The notes under the pieces: generated by a model | What the model saw: the letters and a program-made list of their open reading frames with translations, nothing else | Told to the model about the DNA's origin: nothing | Database searches by the model: none | Made by a program: the position numbers and the translations under genes | Virus record (IMG/VR): IMGVR_UViG_3300036846_000505 | Coordinates: 1-20,276 of that record | From: a virus | Reading direction: 5' to 3' (one strand) | DNA length: 20,276 bases | In this document: positions 6,073 through 13,040 of the stretch, piece by piece | Layout: each line of letters begins with the position of its first letter | Numbering within the stretch: the first letter of the stretch is position 1

Positions 6073-6347
6073 GGGGCGCCCTCCAAGCCGGAGCTCTCGT
6101 TTGGCTCTCGGCCTCGGAGCGGCGGGACAATCCACAAGTTGCAACATGGGCGGGCGGTTGCGTTGACGATGGCGAGTCCGCGTGCTTTGAGCTCCGGTCC
6201 TCCAAACGTGAGACGCGTCCCGCATCCCGAGCAATGGACGTCCCAATGCTTGCCGACTCGCTCGACTCGGAGACGCGTGTCGGCCATCCAACGCGCATAT
6301 TGGCGTTGGAGCTCTCGCTCGGCGGCGGCGTCGGCCTCGGCCGTCAT
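6069..6347 (-). CDS. Small zinc-binding protein
   Basis: A 92-residue protein. A charged N-terminal helix (about 5-30) leads to C39-x2-C42 in VHCSGCGTRLTF, with C68-C69 as the likely second half of the zinc site, and a low-complexity C-terminus. The start at 6347 overlaps the XRE gene stop (ATGA) and the stop overlaps the exonuclease start (ATGA), so it sits in the recombination operon. The second pair is an adjacent CC instead of CxxC, so the metal site may be irregular. The function is unknown; nucleic-acid binding is plausible. Confidence 0.7.
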   Translation of the reverse strand: MTAEADAAAERELQRQYARWMADTRLRVERVGKHWDVHCSGCGTRLTFGGPELKARGLAIVNATARPCCNLWIVPPLRGREPNESSGLEGAP

Positions 6348-6811
6348 TGGTCGGCCCGGAGAACGTCGAGGACGTCCTCTCCCGGCAACGTCAATTGCCA
6401 AATGCGGGACTTACGGACTCCCGGTCCGGCGTCCTCGACAAGCCAATCCTTGGCGAGCCATTGGGCGTTGGTCCGCTCCGCTCCTCGGCCCGTCTCCACG
6501 TACCAACGGTCGGCGTGGCGGTGCAAATGGTGGGCGGTGAGGAGGAGACGTCGAGGACCGATGAGGAGTCCGTCCGCCACTTCCTCCGGGATAAAGAGCC
6601 GGTGATACGGGACGCCAAGGACGGTCGCAACTTTCGGGCGGAGCCAGTAGAGCGGTTGCGAGTGGCCGCGCTCCCAATTGGAGACGGAGCTCGTCGTCGT
6701 CGAGTCGAGTTGGGAGGCGAGCTCGGACTCGGTTAGGCCTGCCGCGATACGGGCGGCGTGGAGACGGGCTCCTTGGTCGGCGTGGCGAGCGGGCAACGTA
6801 ACCTCCGTCAT
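6344..6811 (-). CDS. XRE-family (Cro/CI-type) transcriptional regulator
   Basis: A 155-residue protein with an N-terminal HTH_3 domain at about residues 14-68: GARLHAARIAAGLTESELAS, then a recognition-helix region with SSVSNWERGHSQP, the classic SxxxSxWExG pattern, then KVATVLGVP. The remaining 85 residues are not a recognisable S24 peptidase, so it is not a LexA-like cleavable repressor. It is read in the same direction as its neighbours, not divergently from a cro-like gene, and follows a 144-bp intergenic block containing inverted repeats. It is a candidate lysogeny or early-operon regulator. The ATG at 6811 is preceded by a weak GGATTAGG. Confidence 0.85.
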   Translation of the reverse strand: MTEVTLPARHADQGARLHAARIAAGLTESELASQLDSTTTSSVSNWERGHSQPLYWLRPKVATVLGVPYHRLFIPEEVADGLLIGPRRLLLTAHHLHRHADRWYVETGRGAERTNAQWLAKDWLVEDAGPGVRKSRIWQLTLPGEDVLDVLRADQ

Positions 6812-6955
6812 CGGACGGCGGCCTAATCCCGCTCCCTTGTGGACAACAACGGAGACTTTTGGGGATTACGGATTGCGGTTAGGCCTTGTCCCCAACAAGC
6901 TCCGGCAAATGCATCGGTAAAACACTGTGGAAAACCGAAAGCGGAAGTCCACAAG
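6812..6955. promoter_or_regulatory. Intergenic block with DnaA-box-like motifs and inverted repeats
   Basis: This non-coding stretch lies upstream of the XRE gene. It holds an exact actinobacterial-type DnaA box TTGTCCACA on the - strand (6838-6846), TTGTCCCCA on + (6886-6894, one mismatch), TTTTCCACA on - (6926-6934, one mismatch) and AAGTCCACA on + (6945-6953, two mismatches). It also holds the inverted repeats TAATCCC/GGGATTA (6824-6830 and 6862-6868), GCCTAA/TTAGGC (6821-6826 and 6879-6884) and CTTGT/ACAAG (6885-6899). This is compatible with a replication origin or with a complex operator/promoter region. No convincing -35/-10 pair was identified. Confidence 0.5.
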
Positions 6956-7396
6956 CTACGACGGCGGCTCCGTCAGGACCGCGAACCATTGGCGGCCGTC
7001 TCGCTCCGCAAAGCCGACGACGACGTCTCCTTCGTGGGCGAGGAGCGCAAAGACAACGACGTTGGCTCCGAGCGGCGGCGGCGTGGCGGGAGCGGGCTCG
7101 ACTTTCCGCTTGAGTAACGGTTGTTTGCGAGGCGTCCGCTCCGGCTTGGGCTTGGGCGGACGGCCTCGACGAGCGGCGGAGGCGTGGTAGGTCCGGCCGT
7201 CCTTGACGACGGTAAAGCCGAGGTCTCGGAGTCCCTTTATGGTGACGTAGAGCCCGGTTCCTGCCCAAGCGTCGACGGTCGTCCCGCCATTGAACATGGC
7301 GTGCCGCATCCGTCGAGAGGCAGGCCAATCGGGCGGCGGCGGCCCGACAAGCGTCCGCTCCTCCTCGACAAGTTTCCGCAGTTTCTCCCCGCTCAT
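6956..7396 (-). CDS. Accessory protein with AT-hook-like motif
   Basis: A 146-residue protein of unknown function. Residues 1-75 are mixed (RRMRHAMFNGGTTVDAW, VTIKGLRDLGFTVVKDGRTYHA) and look like a compact domain. RRGRPPKPKPE at 76-86 carries an AT-hook-like RGRP core, in a basic proline/lysine linker up to about 105. A C-terminal hydrophobic segment follows (VVVFALLAHEGDVVVGFAERDG). The start at 7396 overlaps the upstream stop as ATGA. The linker suggests binding to the minor groove of DNA or simply flexible tethering. I do not recognise the family. Confidence 0.68.
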   Translation of the reverse strand: MSGEKLRKLVEEERTLVGPPPPDWPASRRMRHAMFNGGTTVDAWAGTGLYVTIKGLRDLGFTVVKDGRTYHASAARRGRPPKPKPERTPRKQPLLKRKVEPAPATPPPLGANVVVFALLAHEGDVVVGFAERDGRQWFAVLTEPPS

Positions 7397-7755
7397 TGTC
7401 CGGTCTCCTCCCAAATCTCTTTGCGGTAACGGCGGGCCTTGGCGGCCTGCGCGTTGGTTATCGCTCCAAGGCCTCGGAGATAGGCGGCTCGCCAAGTCGC
7501 TCGGGACGGACGCTCGCCATTGGAGCTGGAGCTCAAATAGCCGTCCGGGTAGACGTAGCGGCGGCGTACCAACTCCAACGTCGAGGCGTCGAGCTCGTCT
7601 CTGCGTTCCGTCGAACAATGGAGGCATCGCCACCAAATAGGGACGATGCCGGGAGAGCGGGCTCCGGGCTCGCTCGGTATCCACTCCAACCAATGGTTGG
7701 CTCCTCGGCATTGCGCCCATTCGGCCGGGACTTTTCGCTCGTCGAAGATGCTCAT
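7393..7755 (-). CDS. Small tryptophan-rich zinc-finger-like protein
   Basis: A 120-residue protein. C16, then HWLEWIP, then WWRCLHCSTE with C44-x2-C47, suggest a zinc site. Next comes a conserved-looking RRRYVYPDGYL stretch (65-74) and a basic helical C-terminus. Proteins with a CxxC...RxYxYPxGY arrangement are common near the integrase/immunity genes of actinophages, usually unassigned; that is from general recall. Both ends overlap neighbours as ATGA (start 7755, stop into the next gene). The function is unknown; nucleic-acid binding is possible. Confidence 0.72.
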   Translation of the reverse strand: MSIFDERKVPAEWAQCRGANHWLEWIPSEPGARSPGIVPIWWRCLHCSTERRDELDASTLELVRRRYVYPDGYLSSSSNGERPSRATWRAAYLRGLGAITNAQAAKARRYRKEIWEETGQ

Positions 7756-7946
7756 GGTCTCCCGTTTCCGTCGATGCGGCGGACGTCGTCCCGTCCGTTC
7801 TCGTATTCCAAGAGGGAGACGTAGGCGTCCCGCAAACCGACGCAGGCGGCTCCGAGCCGGACATGGTCGGCTTGGTCGACGGCTCGGAGCCCGTTTACCT
7901 CCGCAAACAACGAGCGGAGTTGGGCTCGGATTTCGGTAGGGCTCAT
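7752..7946 (-). CDS. Small helical protein after integrase
   Basis: A 64-residue, mostly helical, mildly acidic protein (IRAQLRSLFAEVNGLRAV, LGAACVGLRDAYVSLLEYE) with no recognised motif. It starts at 7946 by ATGA overlap with the integrase stop, so it should be co-translated with it. A small gene coupled to a serine integrase could encode its recombination directionality factor, but nothing in the sequence identifies it as one. Confidence 0.68.
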   Translation of the reverse strand: MSPTEIRAQLRSLFAEVNGLRAVDQADHVRLGAACVGLRDAYVSLLEYENGRDDVRRIDGNGRP

Positions 7947-9601
7947 GCGGCCTGCTCCTCGGTCTCGGGATTGCCGGTCTCGTCGAGCGGGCGGAGGACG
8001 TCTCCGCGCTTGGCGAGGATGCCGTTGTCGAAAGCGGCCTCGATGAGTTTGCGCTTACCGGCCTCGTCGAGCTCCTCGTACGAGACGTCCAAGAGACCGT
8101 CGACTCCGGTCCTGCGTCCGAGCTCCTCGGCCTCGATGGTGCGGAGCTCCAACTCCAAACGGTCCCGAGCTCGGACGGCAATGCCACGGAGCCGCTTGTA
8201 TTCGCCATGTTCCATTTCGTTGCGGCTCCGCTCCTCCTCGTAGATGGCGATATTTGCCATCTCGACGTCGAGCTCGGACCGGAGCCGGTCCTTGTCGGCG
8301 GACGGAGCCTCGGTCCCGACGTTGCGAGCGAGGAGGCGGGCAACGGCTTGGTCGTCGACCCAAGCCTCGGCGGCGGCGGTAGCGGCGGCGTCGAGACGGT
8401 TACGTCCGCAACCGTGGCGACCGTCCTTGGCCTCTCCGGGCAGGAGTTTGCCGGACATGCAAGCCCAAGTCCCTTTGTGGCGGTAGAGCGAGCCTCCGCA
8501 GGGACAGACAAAGAGCCCGGTAAAGCGGGACCGGATCGGAGCGGCTCGGCCTTGACGGTTGCGAGCCAAACGGCCTTGGAAGGCGTCCCATTGGGCTCGG
8601 GACAGGACCGGCGTCCATTCTCCCTTGCCGTAGACGTAACGCTCCTGCCGTTGGCCTTGGGAGTCCATCGGCGGTTGGTAGGTGAGCAGTCCGGCCAACG
8701 CGGGCCGGTCGAGGCGTTGCCGGACCTGCGTGGCGTCCCAAGCCATGTCGGCCCGAGGACGAGGGACTCCGAGCTCCTCCCAACGTCGAGCGATGGCGGT
8801 AAAGCCGATGCCGTCGATGGCGGCTTGGACGGCGTCCCGGACAACGTCGACGACGGTCGAGTTGCCGACGGGCGTCTTGTCGAAAGCGAGCCCTCCCTTG
8901 GCGGCCTTGTCGACGACGAGACCCATGCAAGCAAAGCCTCCGACGTACTGGCCTCGGTCCCGTTGGTCGCGGTTGGCGTTGAGGACTCGCTCCCTCGTTT
9001 GGTCAACCTCTCCGGCTCCAATCGAGCAGAGGATGCGGGCAACCATGCGGAGCAAGGCGGAGTTGAGGTCGAGCTCCGATGCCGTCAACGGTTGAAACGT
9101 CAACGTGTGGCCGCGCAACTTGGCGTCGTCGGCCACGGCACAGAGCTCGTCGAGCTCGGCATGGTCGCGGGCCACGCGGTCCGACTTGGTGAAGATGAGC
9201 GTTGTTACCTCTCCGTCCCGCATGAGGTCGAGGAGGCGGCCGAAGGCGAGCCGAGTGGAGACTCCTCCGGTCTTGCGCTTGCCGAACGTCGAGGCGGAGG
9301 CGTTGTTGTCGACAAAGACGGGCAGGCCGTTGGCGGGATCGGGCCGGAGCGTGATGCCGTTGGCGAGGCAATGGCGGAGCTCGTCGGCGGCCTCCCTGCG
9401 GACTCCGTGAGCGTCTCCGGCCTTGTCCTTGGACATACGGACGGAGGCGGCGGTCGAGCTCGTCTCGTCGCACAGATGCCATGCGTCGAGCTCGTCGACG
9501 ACGGCCCGTACTTCGGACTCGGCCAAAGATTGGAGGAGCTCTTGCCTTGTGGGCTTGCGTCTCCGTGCGCGGTGCGCGGTCCCTGTCTTGGTGGTAGCCA
9601 T
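7943..9601 (-). CDS. int: Large serine integrase
   Basis: A 552-residue large serine recombinase that would integrate the phage at attP x attB. The resolvase domain contains R55-x-S57 (VRMSKD) as the catalytic serine context, and SDRVARD at 140-146, the conserved arginine motif. The recombinase domain follows (about 215-350), then a zinc ribbon with C366, C368, C381 and C398, a coiled-coil region (about 436-500) and a variable tail. An N-terminal extension of about 50 residues precedes the catalytic core, longer than in many family members. The gene is followed by a 64-residue protein (ATGA) and preceded by the 48-bp dyad proposed as attP. The ATG at 9601 has only a weak ribosome site. Confidence 0.94.
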   Translation of the reverse strand: MATTKTGTAHRARRRKPTRQELLQSLAESEVRAVVDELDAWHLCDETSSTAASVRMSKDKAGDAHGVRREAADELRHCLANGITLRPDPANGLPVFVDNNASASTFGKRKTGGVSTRLAFGRLLDLMRDGEVTTLIFTKSDRVARDHAELDELCAVADDAKLRGHTLTFQPLTASELDLNSALLRMVARILCSIGAGEVDQTRERVLNANRDQRDRGQYVGGFACMGLVVDKAAKGGLAFDKTPVGNSTVVDVVRDAVQAAIDGIGFTAIARRWEELGVPRPRADMAWDATQVRQRLDRPALAGLLTYQPPMDSQGQRQERYVYGKGEWTPVLSRAQWDAFQGRLARNRQGRAAPIRSRFTGLFVCPCGGSLYRHKGTWACMSGKLLPGEAKDGRHGCGRNRLDAAATAAAEAWVDDQAVARLLARNVGTEAPSADKDRLRSELDVEMANIAIYEEERSRNEMEHGEYKRLRGIAVRARDRLELELRTIEAEELGRRTGVDGLLDVSYEELDEAGKRKLIEAAFDNGILAKRGDVLRPLDETGNPETEEQAA

Positions 9602-9621
9602 CCGTTTACTCTAGCGGCCGA

Positions 9622-9669
9622 AGGTATCTAGGGTGCTTACCTCCGGGAGGAAACGCACCTTAGATACCT
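9622..9669. other. attP: Candidate attP: imperfect 48-bp dyad upstream of the serine integrase
   Basis: The arms AGGTATCTAGGGTGC (9622-9636) and GCACCTTAGATACCT (9655-9669) are inverted repeats with one mismatch in 15. The 18-nt centre contains CCTCC-G-GGAGG (9640-9650). The total span of 48 bp equals the usual size of a large-serine-integrase attP, and the position right next to int is typical. No T-run follows on either side, so it is not a standard terminator. An operator for int is the alternative. The surrounding gap 9602-9701 holds no gene. Confidence 0.6.
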
Positions 9670-9701
9670 ACGTTTCCGCAGGTCAGGCGGCGTGTCCGAT
9701 T

Positions 9702-9815
9702 TCACTCCGAACTTTTCGAGGAGCGGCGGCCTGCGAGGTAGCCGAGATAGGCCGCTAGCGCGGCAAGAGCTCCGTGGGACAGCGCCAAGCCTGCCACGGT
9801 AAGAGCGAGCCGCAT
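9702..9815 (-). CDS. 37-residue membrane protein, holin candidate
   Basis: A 37-codon frame starting nine bases after the endolysin stop. It encodes MRLAL, a hydrophobic alanine/leucine-rich span of about 24 residues (AGLALSHGALAALAAYLGYLAG) and a basic-serine tail (RRSSKSSE). This is one predicted membrane span with a cytoplasmic C-terminus. The position directly after the amidase makes it a candidate holin or holin-like lysis protein, but it is shorter than most known holins and has only one span. No strong Shine-Dalgarno is seen; coupling to the amidase is likely. Confidence 0.6.
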   Translation of the reverse strand: MRLALTVAGLALSHGALAALAAYLGYLAGRRSSKSSE

Positions 9816-9824
9816 GGAGCTCGA

Positions 9825-10577
9825 CTAGGAGACAGTCGGGATGGCGTCGACGTCGGCCTGCTCGTAGTAGACGGGACCGTTGTTGCCGTCCTGCTCGATG
9901 CGGCCTCCGGCCGCGACGGTCCGGACAACGATGCGGGCGGCCTCGTCCGGGCTTTGGACGTACCGCTTGGAGACGAGGTCGGTAACGAACCACTCGGGCT
10001 CGTCGCCAACAATGAGATGGAGAGGCATGTCGTCGGAGTCCTCCTCCGGTTGCGGTTGCGGTTGGCCTCCTGCGGCCATGTCGAGGACGTCTTGGATCGG
10101 GAAGTCCGGTCCGCAGTCCCAATGGCCTCCGCCCATCGAGCCCAAGTCGTTGTGTTGGCATACGCCGCGAGCGTTGGGGTCTTGGGCTTGGTCGGCGGAG
10201 AGCAGGACGAGCGGGATGCCAAAGGCGGCGGCCTCCTCCGCGATCCATACGGCGGTATTGGCGAGCATCGTCGGATGCCGGGACCACTCCGCTCCGTCCC
10301 AAGCGGCAAACGCACAGAGCTCCGCTTGGACGGACCAAGGATTGGCGTTGCCCGCGGTCCAAGCCTTGCCGTCTCGTTGGACGTATTCGCCTACAACGTT
10401 GGGCGTGTCGTCGATGCCGACATGGGAGGAGACTCCGGAGCTCGGGCTTGCAAAGAAGTTGCCGAGCTCTTGGTACGTCCGGGCTCCCTCTGCGGTATGG
10501 AGGACGATTGTCGTAACCGTCGAGCCTCCACGCGACGAATAGTTAGGACTCGGGATCGCGACGCGTTGCAGGCTCAA
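9825..10577 (-). CDS. Endolysin: N-acetylmuramoyl-L-alanine amidase
   Basis: A 250-residue zinc amidase (Amidase_2/PGRP fold) that cleaves the amide bond between N-acetylmuramic acid and the stem peptide to lyse the host. Likely zinc ligands are H27 (IVLHTAEG), H142 (VCQHNDLG) and D154 in HWDCGPDFP, which corresponds to the family KxDPGPxF. A glutamine/proline linker (about 172-183) leads to a C-terminal domain of about 65 residues (EWFVTDLVSKRYV) that may bind cell wall. The start is TTG at 10577, with GAAGGAG ten bases upstream; that ribosome site lies inside the preceding 40-residue gene. No signal peptide is seen, so export would rely on a holin. Confidence 0.9.
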   Translation of the reverse strand: MSLQRVAIPSPNYSSRGGSTVTTIVLHTAEGARTYQELGNFFASPSSGVSSHVGIDDTPNVVGEYVQRDGKAWTAGNANPWSVQAELCAFAAWDGAEWSRHPTMLANTAVWIAEEAAAFGIPLVLLSADQAQDPNARGVCQHNDLGSMGGGHWDCGPDFPIQDVLDMAAGGQPQPQPEEDSDDMPLHLIVGDEPEWFVTDLVSKRYVQSPDEAARIVVRTVAAGGRIEQDGNNGPVYYEQADVDAIPTVS

Positions 10578-10665
10578 CGGGAGTCGGCTCCTTCGGTTCC
10601 TCGGCGGGATGCGACGGCTCCTCGTCGGGCTCGTCGGCAGGCTCCGGCCACTCGGTCTCGGACAT
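10543..10665 (-). CDS. 40-residue acidic proline-rich protein
   Basis: A short frame of 40 residues, almost wholly E, P, D, S and T (for example EPADEPDEEPSHPAEEPK), strongly acidic and probably disordered. The ATG at 10665 has AGGAGG four bases upstream, and that site overlaps the stop of the preceding gene. The last 35 nt overlap the start of the endolysin, whose own ribosome site is inside this gene. It may be a real small protein or a leader that couples endolysin translation to the tail genes. The function is unknown. Confidence 0.6.
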   Translation of the reverse strand: MSETEWPEPADEPDEEPSHPAEEPKEPTPVEPATRRDPES

Positions 10666-10673
10666 TGGGCCTC

Positions 10674-10931
10674 CTAGGGTGCTAGGTGCGCTTGGATGGT
10701 CGACAGGATCATTTGATCGGTAATCACGGACTCGTCTCCGCCCGGATTGGGATTACCGGAGACGAGAGCGGCCTCGTAGGCGGCCTCGATATCGGAGGCG
10801 GTAACGACAGGCCAAAGGACTTGGTTGGCGGCCTCGTTGGGAGCCTCCGCTCCCTCCTGCGCGACGGCGGCGGTTATCCGCCCGTAGAGCTCGGCATCGT
10901 TGGCGGACGCAAAAATGGATGAGTAGGACAC
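10674..10931 (-). CDS. Small protein following the tail fibre gene
   Basis: An 85-residue protein starting at GTG 10931, which shares one base with the preceding stop (TAGTG). It is helical and alanine-rich (SIFASANDAELYGRITAAVAQEG, PVVTASDIEAAYEAAL) and ends in VITDQMILSTIQAHLAP. Similar small proteins follow minor tail genes in actinophages and are usually unassigned. It may be a tail component or a lysis-region accessory; the sequence does not decide. Confidence 0.72.
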   Translation of the reverse strand: MSYSSIFASANDAELYGRITAAVAQEGAEAPNEAANQVLWPVVTASDIEAAYEAALVSGNPNPGGDESVITDQMILSTIQAHLAP

Positions 10932-11797
10932 TAGAAACCTCCCAAGTCGACGGCCTCTAACCAGCATGGATACGTCGGGTCGGCGGTTATGTAGGCGTTG
11001 GCTCCGTTGCCCATGTAGTAGAGCCCGTACGTATGCGGGCCTGCGGACGGCGTAATGGTCCGGCCCATGATTGATCCCGCTCCGGCTCCGGCTCCGTTGA
11101 TAGCGAGTTGGAGCTCGTTGACGATGGCGGCTCCCTCTTTGATCCGGTAGAAGGCGGAGCCGTTTACCGCGCCATTCATGGCTCGACAATAGGATTCGAG
11201 GCGGACGTAACGGTTGGCCGGGACGTTTATCGAGACGGACACTCCTGCGGCGGTCTCGACGGAGACGGCGGTCGTCCCTGCGATTATTTGGGCGTAGGCC
11301 AAGCGGCCTTGTGGCGACTTGACGAGGTCGACGGTCGGAGCTCGACGGTCGACAATGTTGCCTGCGGTAACGGAGGCGGAGCCTCCCGGTACGTAGATTT
11401 GCGCCAACGCGACGGCGTTGGGCGGGACGGCAGGAACGGACGGAGAGGCGGCGGCCGTCCCGGTAACCGTCGTAAAGAGGAAATCGTTGTTGGCTCCTCC
11501 GTCCAAGTCGTTGCCTCGCGCTTGGCAAATGATGAGGTCGTAACGGTTGGAGCCGGAGCCGGGAGCGGCGGCCAAGGTGACGGGCTCGACGGCATCGGAC
11601 GCACAAAGCACGGAGCCCGTATTGTTGGAGCTCGGGACGGCCACGGAGCCTGCCGCGACATTTACCGTCATGCCGGACGCAACCGTGACCGCGCATCCTG
11701 CCGTGGCCGGAGCAGGCCACAAGGCTCCGATAAGTCTCCGGTCGATGGAGGCGGCGTAGGAGCCTTGTTGCTCCCATAGCGGCGTGTACCGGGTCAT
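10931..11797 (-). CDS. Minor tail / receptor-binding-type protein
   Basis: A 288-residue protein. The N-terminal part (MTRYTPLWEQQGSYAASIDR and the following region to about 160) matches the baseplate or fibre-attachment domains of actinophage minor tail proteins, rich in G, A, S, V and N with beta character, including SNRYDLIICQARGND and a repeated pattern of short strands. The C-terminal part (about 165-288) looks like a jelly-roll type binding domain with many glycines and tyrosines. It probably contacts the host surface. The ATG at 11797 has GAGGAG eight bases upstream. Its place at the end of the tail module supports the call. Confidence 0.78.
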   Translation of the reverse strand: MTRYTPLWEQQGSYAASIDRRLIGALWPAPATAGCAVTVASGMTVNVAAGSVAVPSSNNTGSVLCASDAVEPVTLAAAPGSGSNRYDLIICQARGNDLDGGANNDFLFTTVTGTAAASPSVPAVPPNAVALAQIYVPGGSASVTAGNIVDRRAPTVDLVKSPQGRLAYAQIIAGTTAVSVETAAGVSVSINVPANRYVRLESYCRAMNGAVNGSAFYRIKEGAAIVNELQLAINGAGAGAGSIMGRTITPSAGPHTYGLYYMGNGANAYITADPTYPCWLEAVDLGGF

Positions 11798-11801
11798 TGG
11801 G

Positions 11802-13040
11802 CTATCTCCTCGCTAGGGCGTCGATATCTCGGTCGGAGGCTCGGAGCATGGTGTAGAGCGTCCGTGGAGCTCGGCCGACAGTCAACGCGACGTCCTCGTT
11901 GCCGTCGTCTCCGATGGCGTAGTCGATACCGACGACTCGGACATTGGTGTTGACGTTGAGCCGTCCCTCGTTGACGTAGAGCGGGACCGTGTCTCCCATG
12001 TTGGGCGAGCCGAGCAGGTACGAGCTCGGCCGGAGCGTCAACGTGTACGACGGAGAGAGGAGACCGTCGAGGTTGAGGCGGCCTTGGGCTCGCTCGTTGA
12101 GCGTTTGTTGGACGGAGACGTCGGAGGCGTTGTCTCCGAGCATCCACAAGCCGACCGGGTTTACCGTGACGTTGTTGGCGTCGGTATTCCAAGCCTCCGC
12201 GAACATTTGCGGAGCGTTGGGATCGGACGAGCTCTTGTTGCCAACCTCCCGGACGTAGTTGGCATAGTCGGCGGAGGAGACAGTACGGGTCAACGCCGCG
12301 ACGTTGACGCCGTAGACGAGGGCGATATCCGTCCTCGTGATCCCTTGTTGGGGATAGAACACGCGGACGTAGTCGAGGGAGAAGCTCGGCCCTTGGGCGG
12401 AGACGTCGAAGTCGAATCCGTTTATGACGGCTCCGAGATTGGTTATGGCGTCGAGAAAGTTGGTTTGCGGCGGCCATGTCCGGTCCCGGAGTTGGCCCGA
12501 CTTGGTCGGCCGGGACGTCCCGTCCGGCTTTACGTTGGTGGCGAACAGCGGCACGAAAGAGCCGGGACGAAAACTGGTGACGCCATCGGCGGCGGTTAGG
12601 TAGGAGAAGAATGCGACGAGGTTGTAAACCATGTCGTCTTGGTCCATGCCGAGCCATCCGCCCGTTAGCGGCCCGGTAAAGAAACGACGAGAGCCCATTG
12701 CCAAATAGTCGTGGGCGACGAAGGTAACGGTTGCCGAGCTCTCGGAGAGTTGGTCCTCGGAATGGTCGAGGAGCCCTCGGAACATGACGACGTCTTGGCC
12801 TTGGGTCTCGTCCCAACGGAAAGCAACGACGTCGGTTGCGAGCTCGACGAGGAGCGGAGCCTCCTGCGCGTGTCCATCGAGGGTAAACGTCAATTGGGCC
12901 GGGTAGTTGAGTTTCTGCTCCAACCGTCGGCCTCGGGCCTTGTCGAGTTGGGCGAGCGGCGTCGGCAACGCGTTGGAGAATTGGCGGTTGTAGGCGACAA
13001 GCCGCCAACGTCCGCGTCCGGCCGGGATAGGAGTGGTCAC
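11802..13040 (-). CDS. Minor tail protein (Gp37-like, baseplate hub type)
   Basis: A 412-residue protein starting at GTG 13040, which overlaps the distal tail stop as GTGA. The first 120 residues include the pattern RWRLVAYNRQFSNALPTPLAQLD and KLNYPAQLTFTLDGH, typical of the siphovirus ReqiPepy6 Gp37-like family that forms the hub after the distal tail protein. Later segments (TDIALVYGVNVAALTRTVSSADYANYV and LRPSSYLLGSPNMGDTVPLYV) also fit this family. It would sit at the tail tip, joining the tail tube to the receptor-binding proteins. The ORF remains open further upstream, but the GTGA overlap sets the start. Confidence 0.82.
   Translation of the reverse strand: MTTPIPAGRGRWRLVAYNRQFSNALPTPLAQLDKARGRRLEQKLNYPAQLTFTLDGHAQEAPLLVELATDVVAFRWDETQGQDVVMFRGLLDHSEDQLSESSATVTFVAHDYLAMGSRRFFTGPLTGGWLGMDQDDMVYNLVAFFSYLTAADGVTSFRPGSFVPLFATNVKPDGTSRPTKSGQLRDRTWPPQTNFLDAITNLGAVINGFDFDVSAQGPSFSLDYVRVFYPQQGITRTDIALVYGVNVAALTRTVSSADYANYVREVGNKSSSDPNAPQMFAEAWNTDANNVTVNPVGLWMLGDNASDVSVQQTLNERAQGRLNLDGLLSPSYTLTLRPSSYLLGSPNMGDTVPLYVNEGRLNVNTNVRVVGIDYAIGDDGNEDVALTVGRAPRTLYTMLRASDRDIDALARR

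Noticed and set aside
5303-6298. Upstream extension of the RecT frame to 6298
   Set aside because: This part is an arginine-rich shadow of the exonuclease gene. The ATGA overlap and GGAG site place the RecT start at 5302.
5359-6540. Open frame of about 393 codons on the + strand across the exonuclease
   Set aside because: Antisense to a nuclease with intact motifs, and no recognisable protein pattern.
6879-6911. 11-codon ATG frame in the gap upstream of the XRE gene
   Set aside because: Too short, with no ribosome site of its own, and inside the motif-rich non-coding block.
8207-9631. Open frame of about 474 codons on the + strand across the integrase
   Set aside because: It is antisense to the clear serine integrase, has low-complexity G/V/E/L-rich sequence and no family pattern; it comes from high GC content and codon bias.
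9622-9669. Terminator of the late operon
   Set aside because: No T-run on either strand, and its span and place fit an attP or operator better. A structural role on RNA is not fully excluded.
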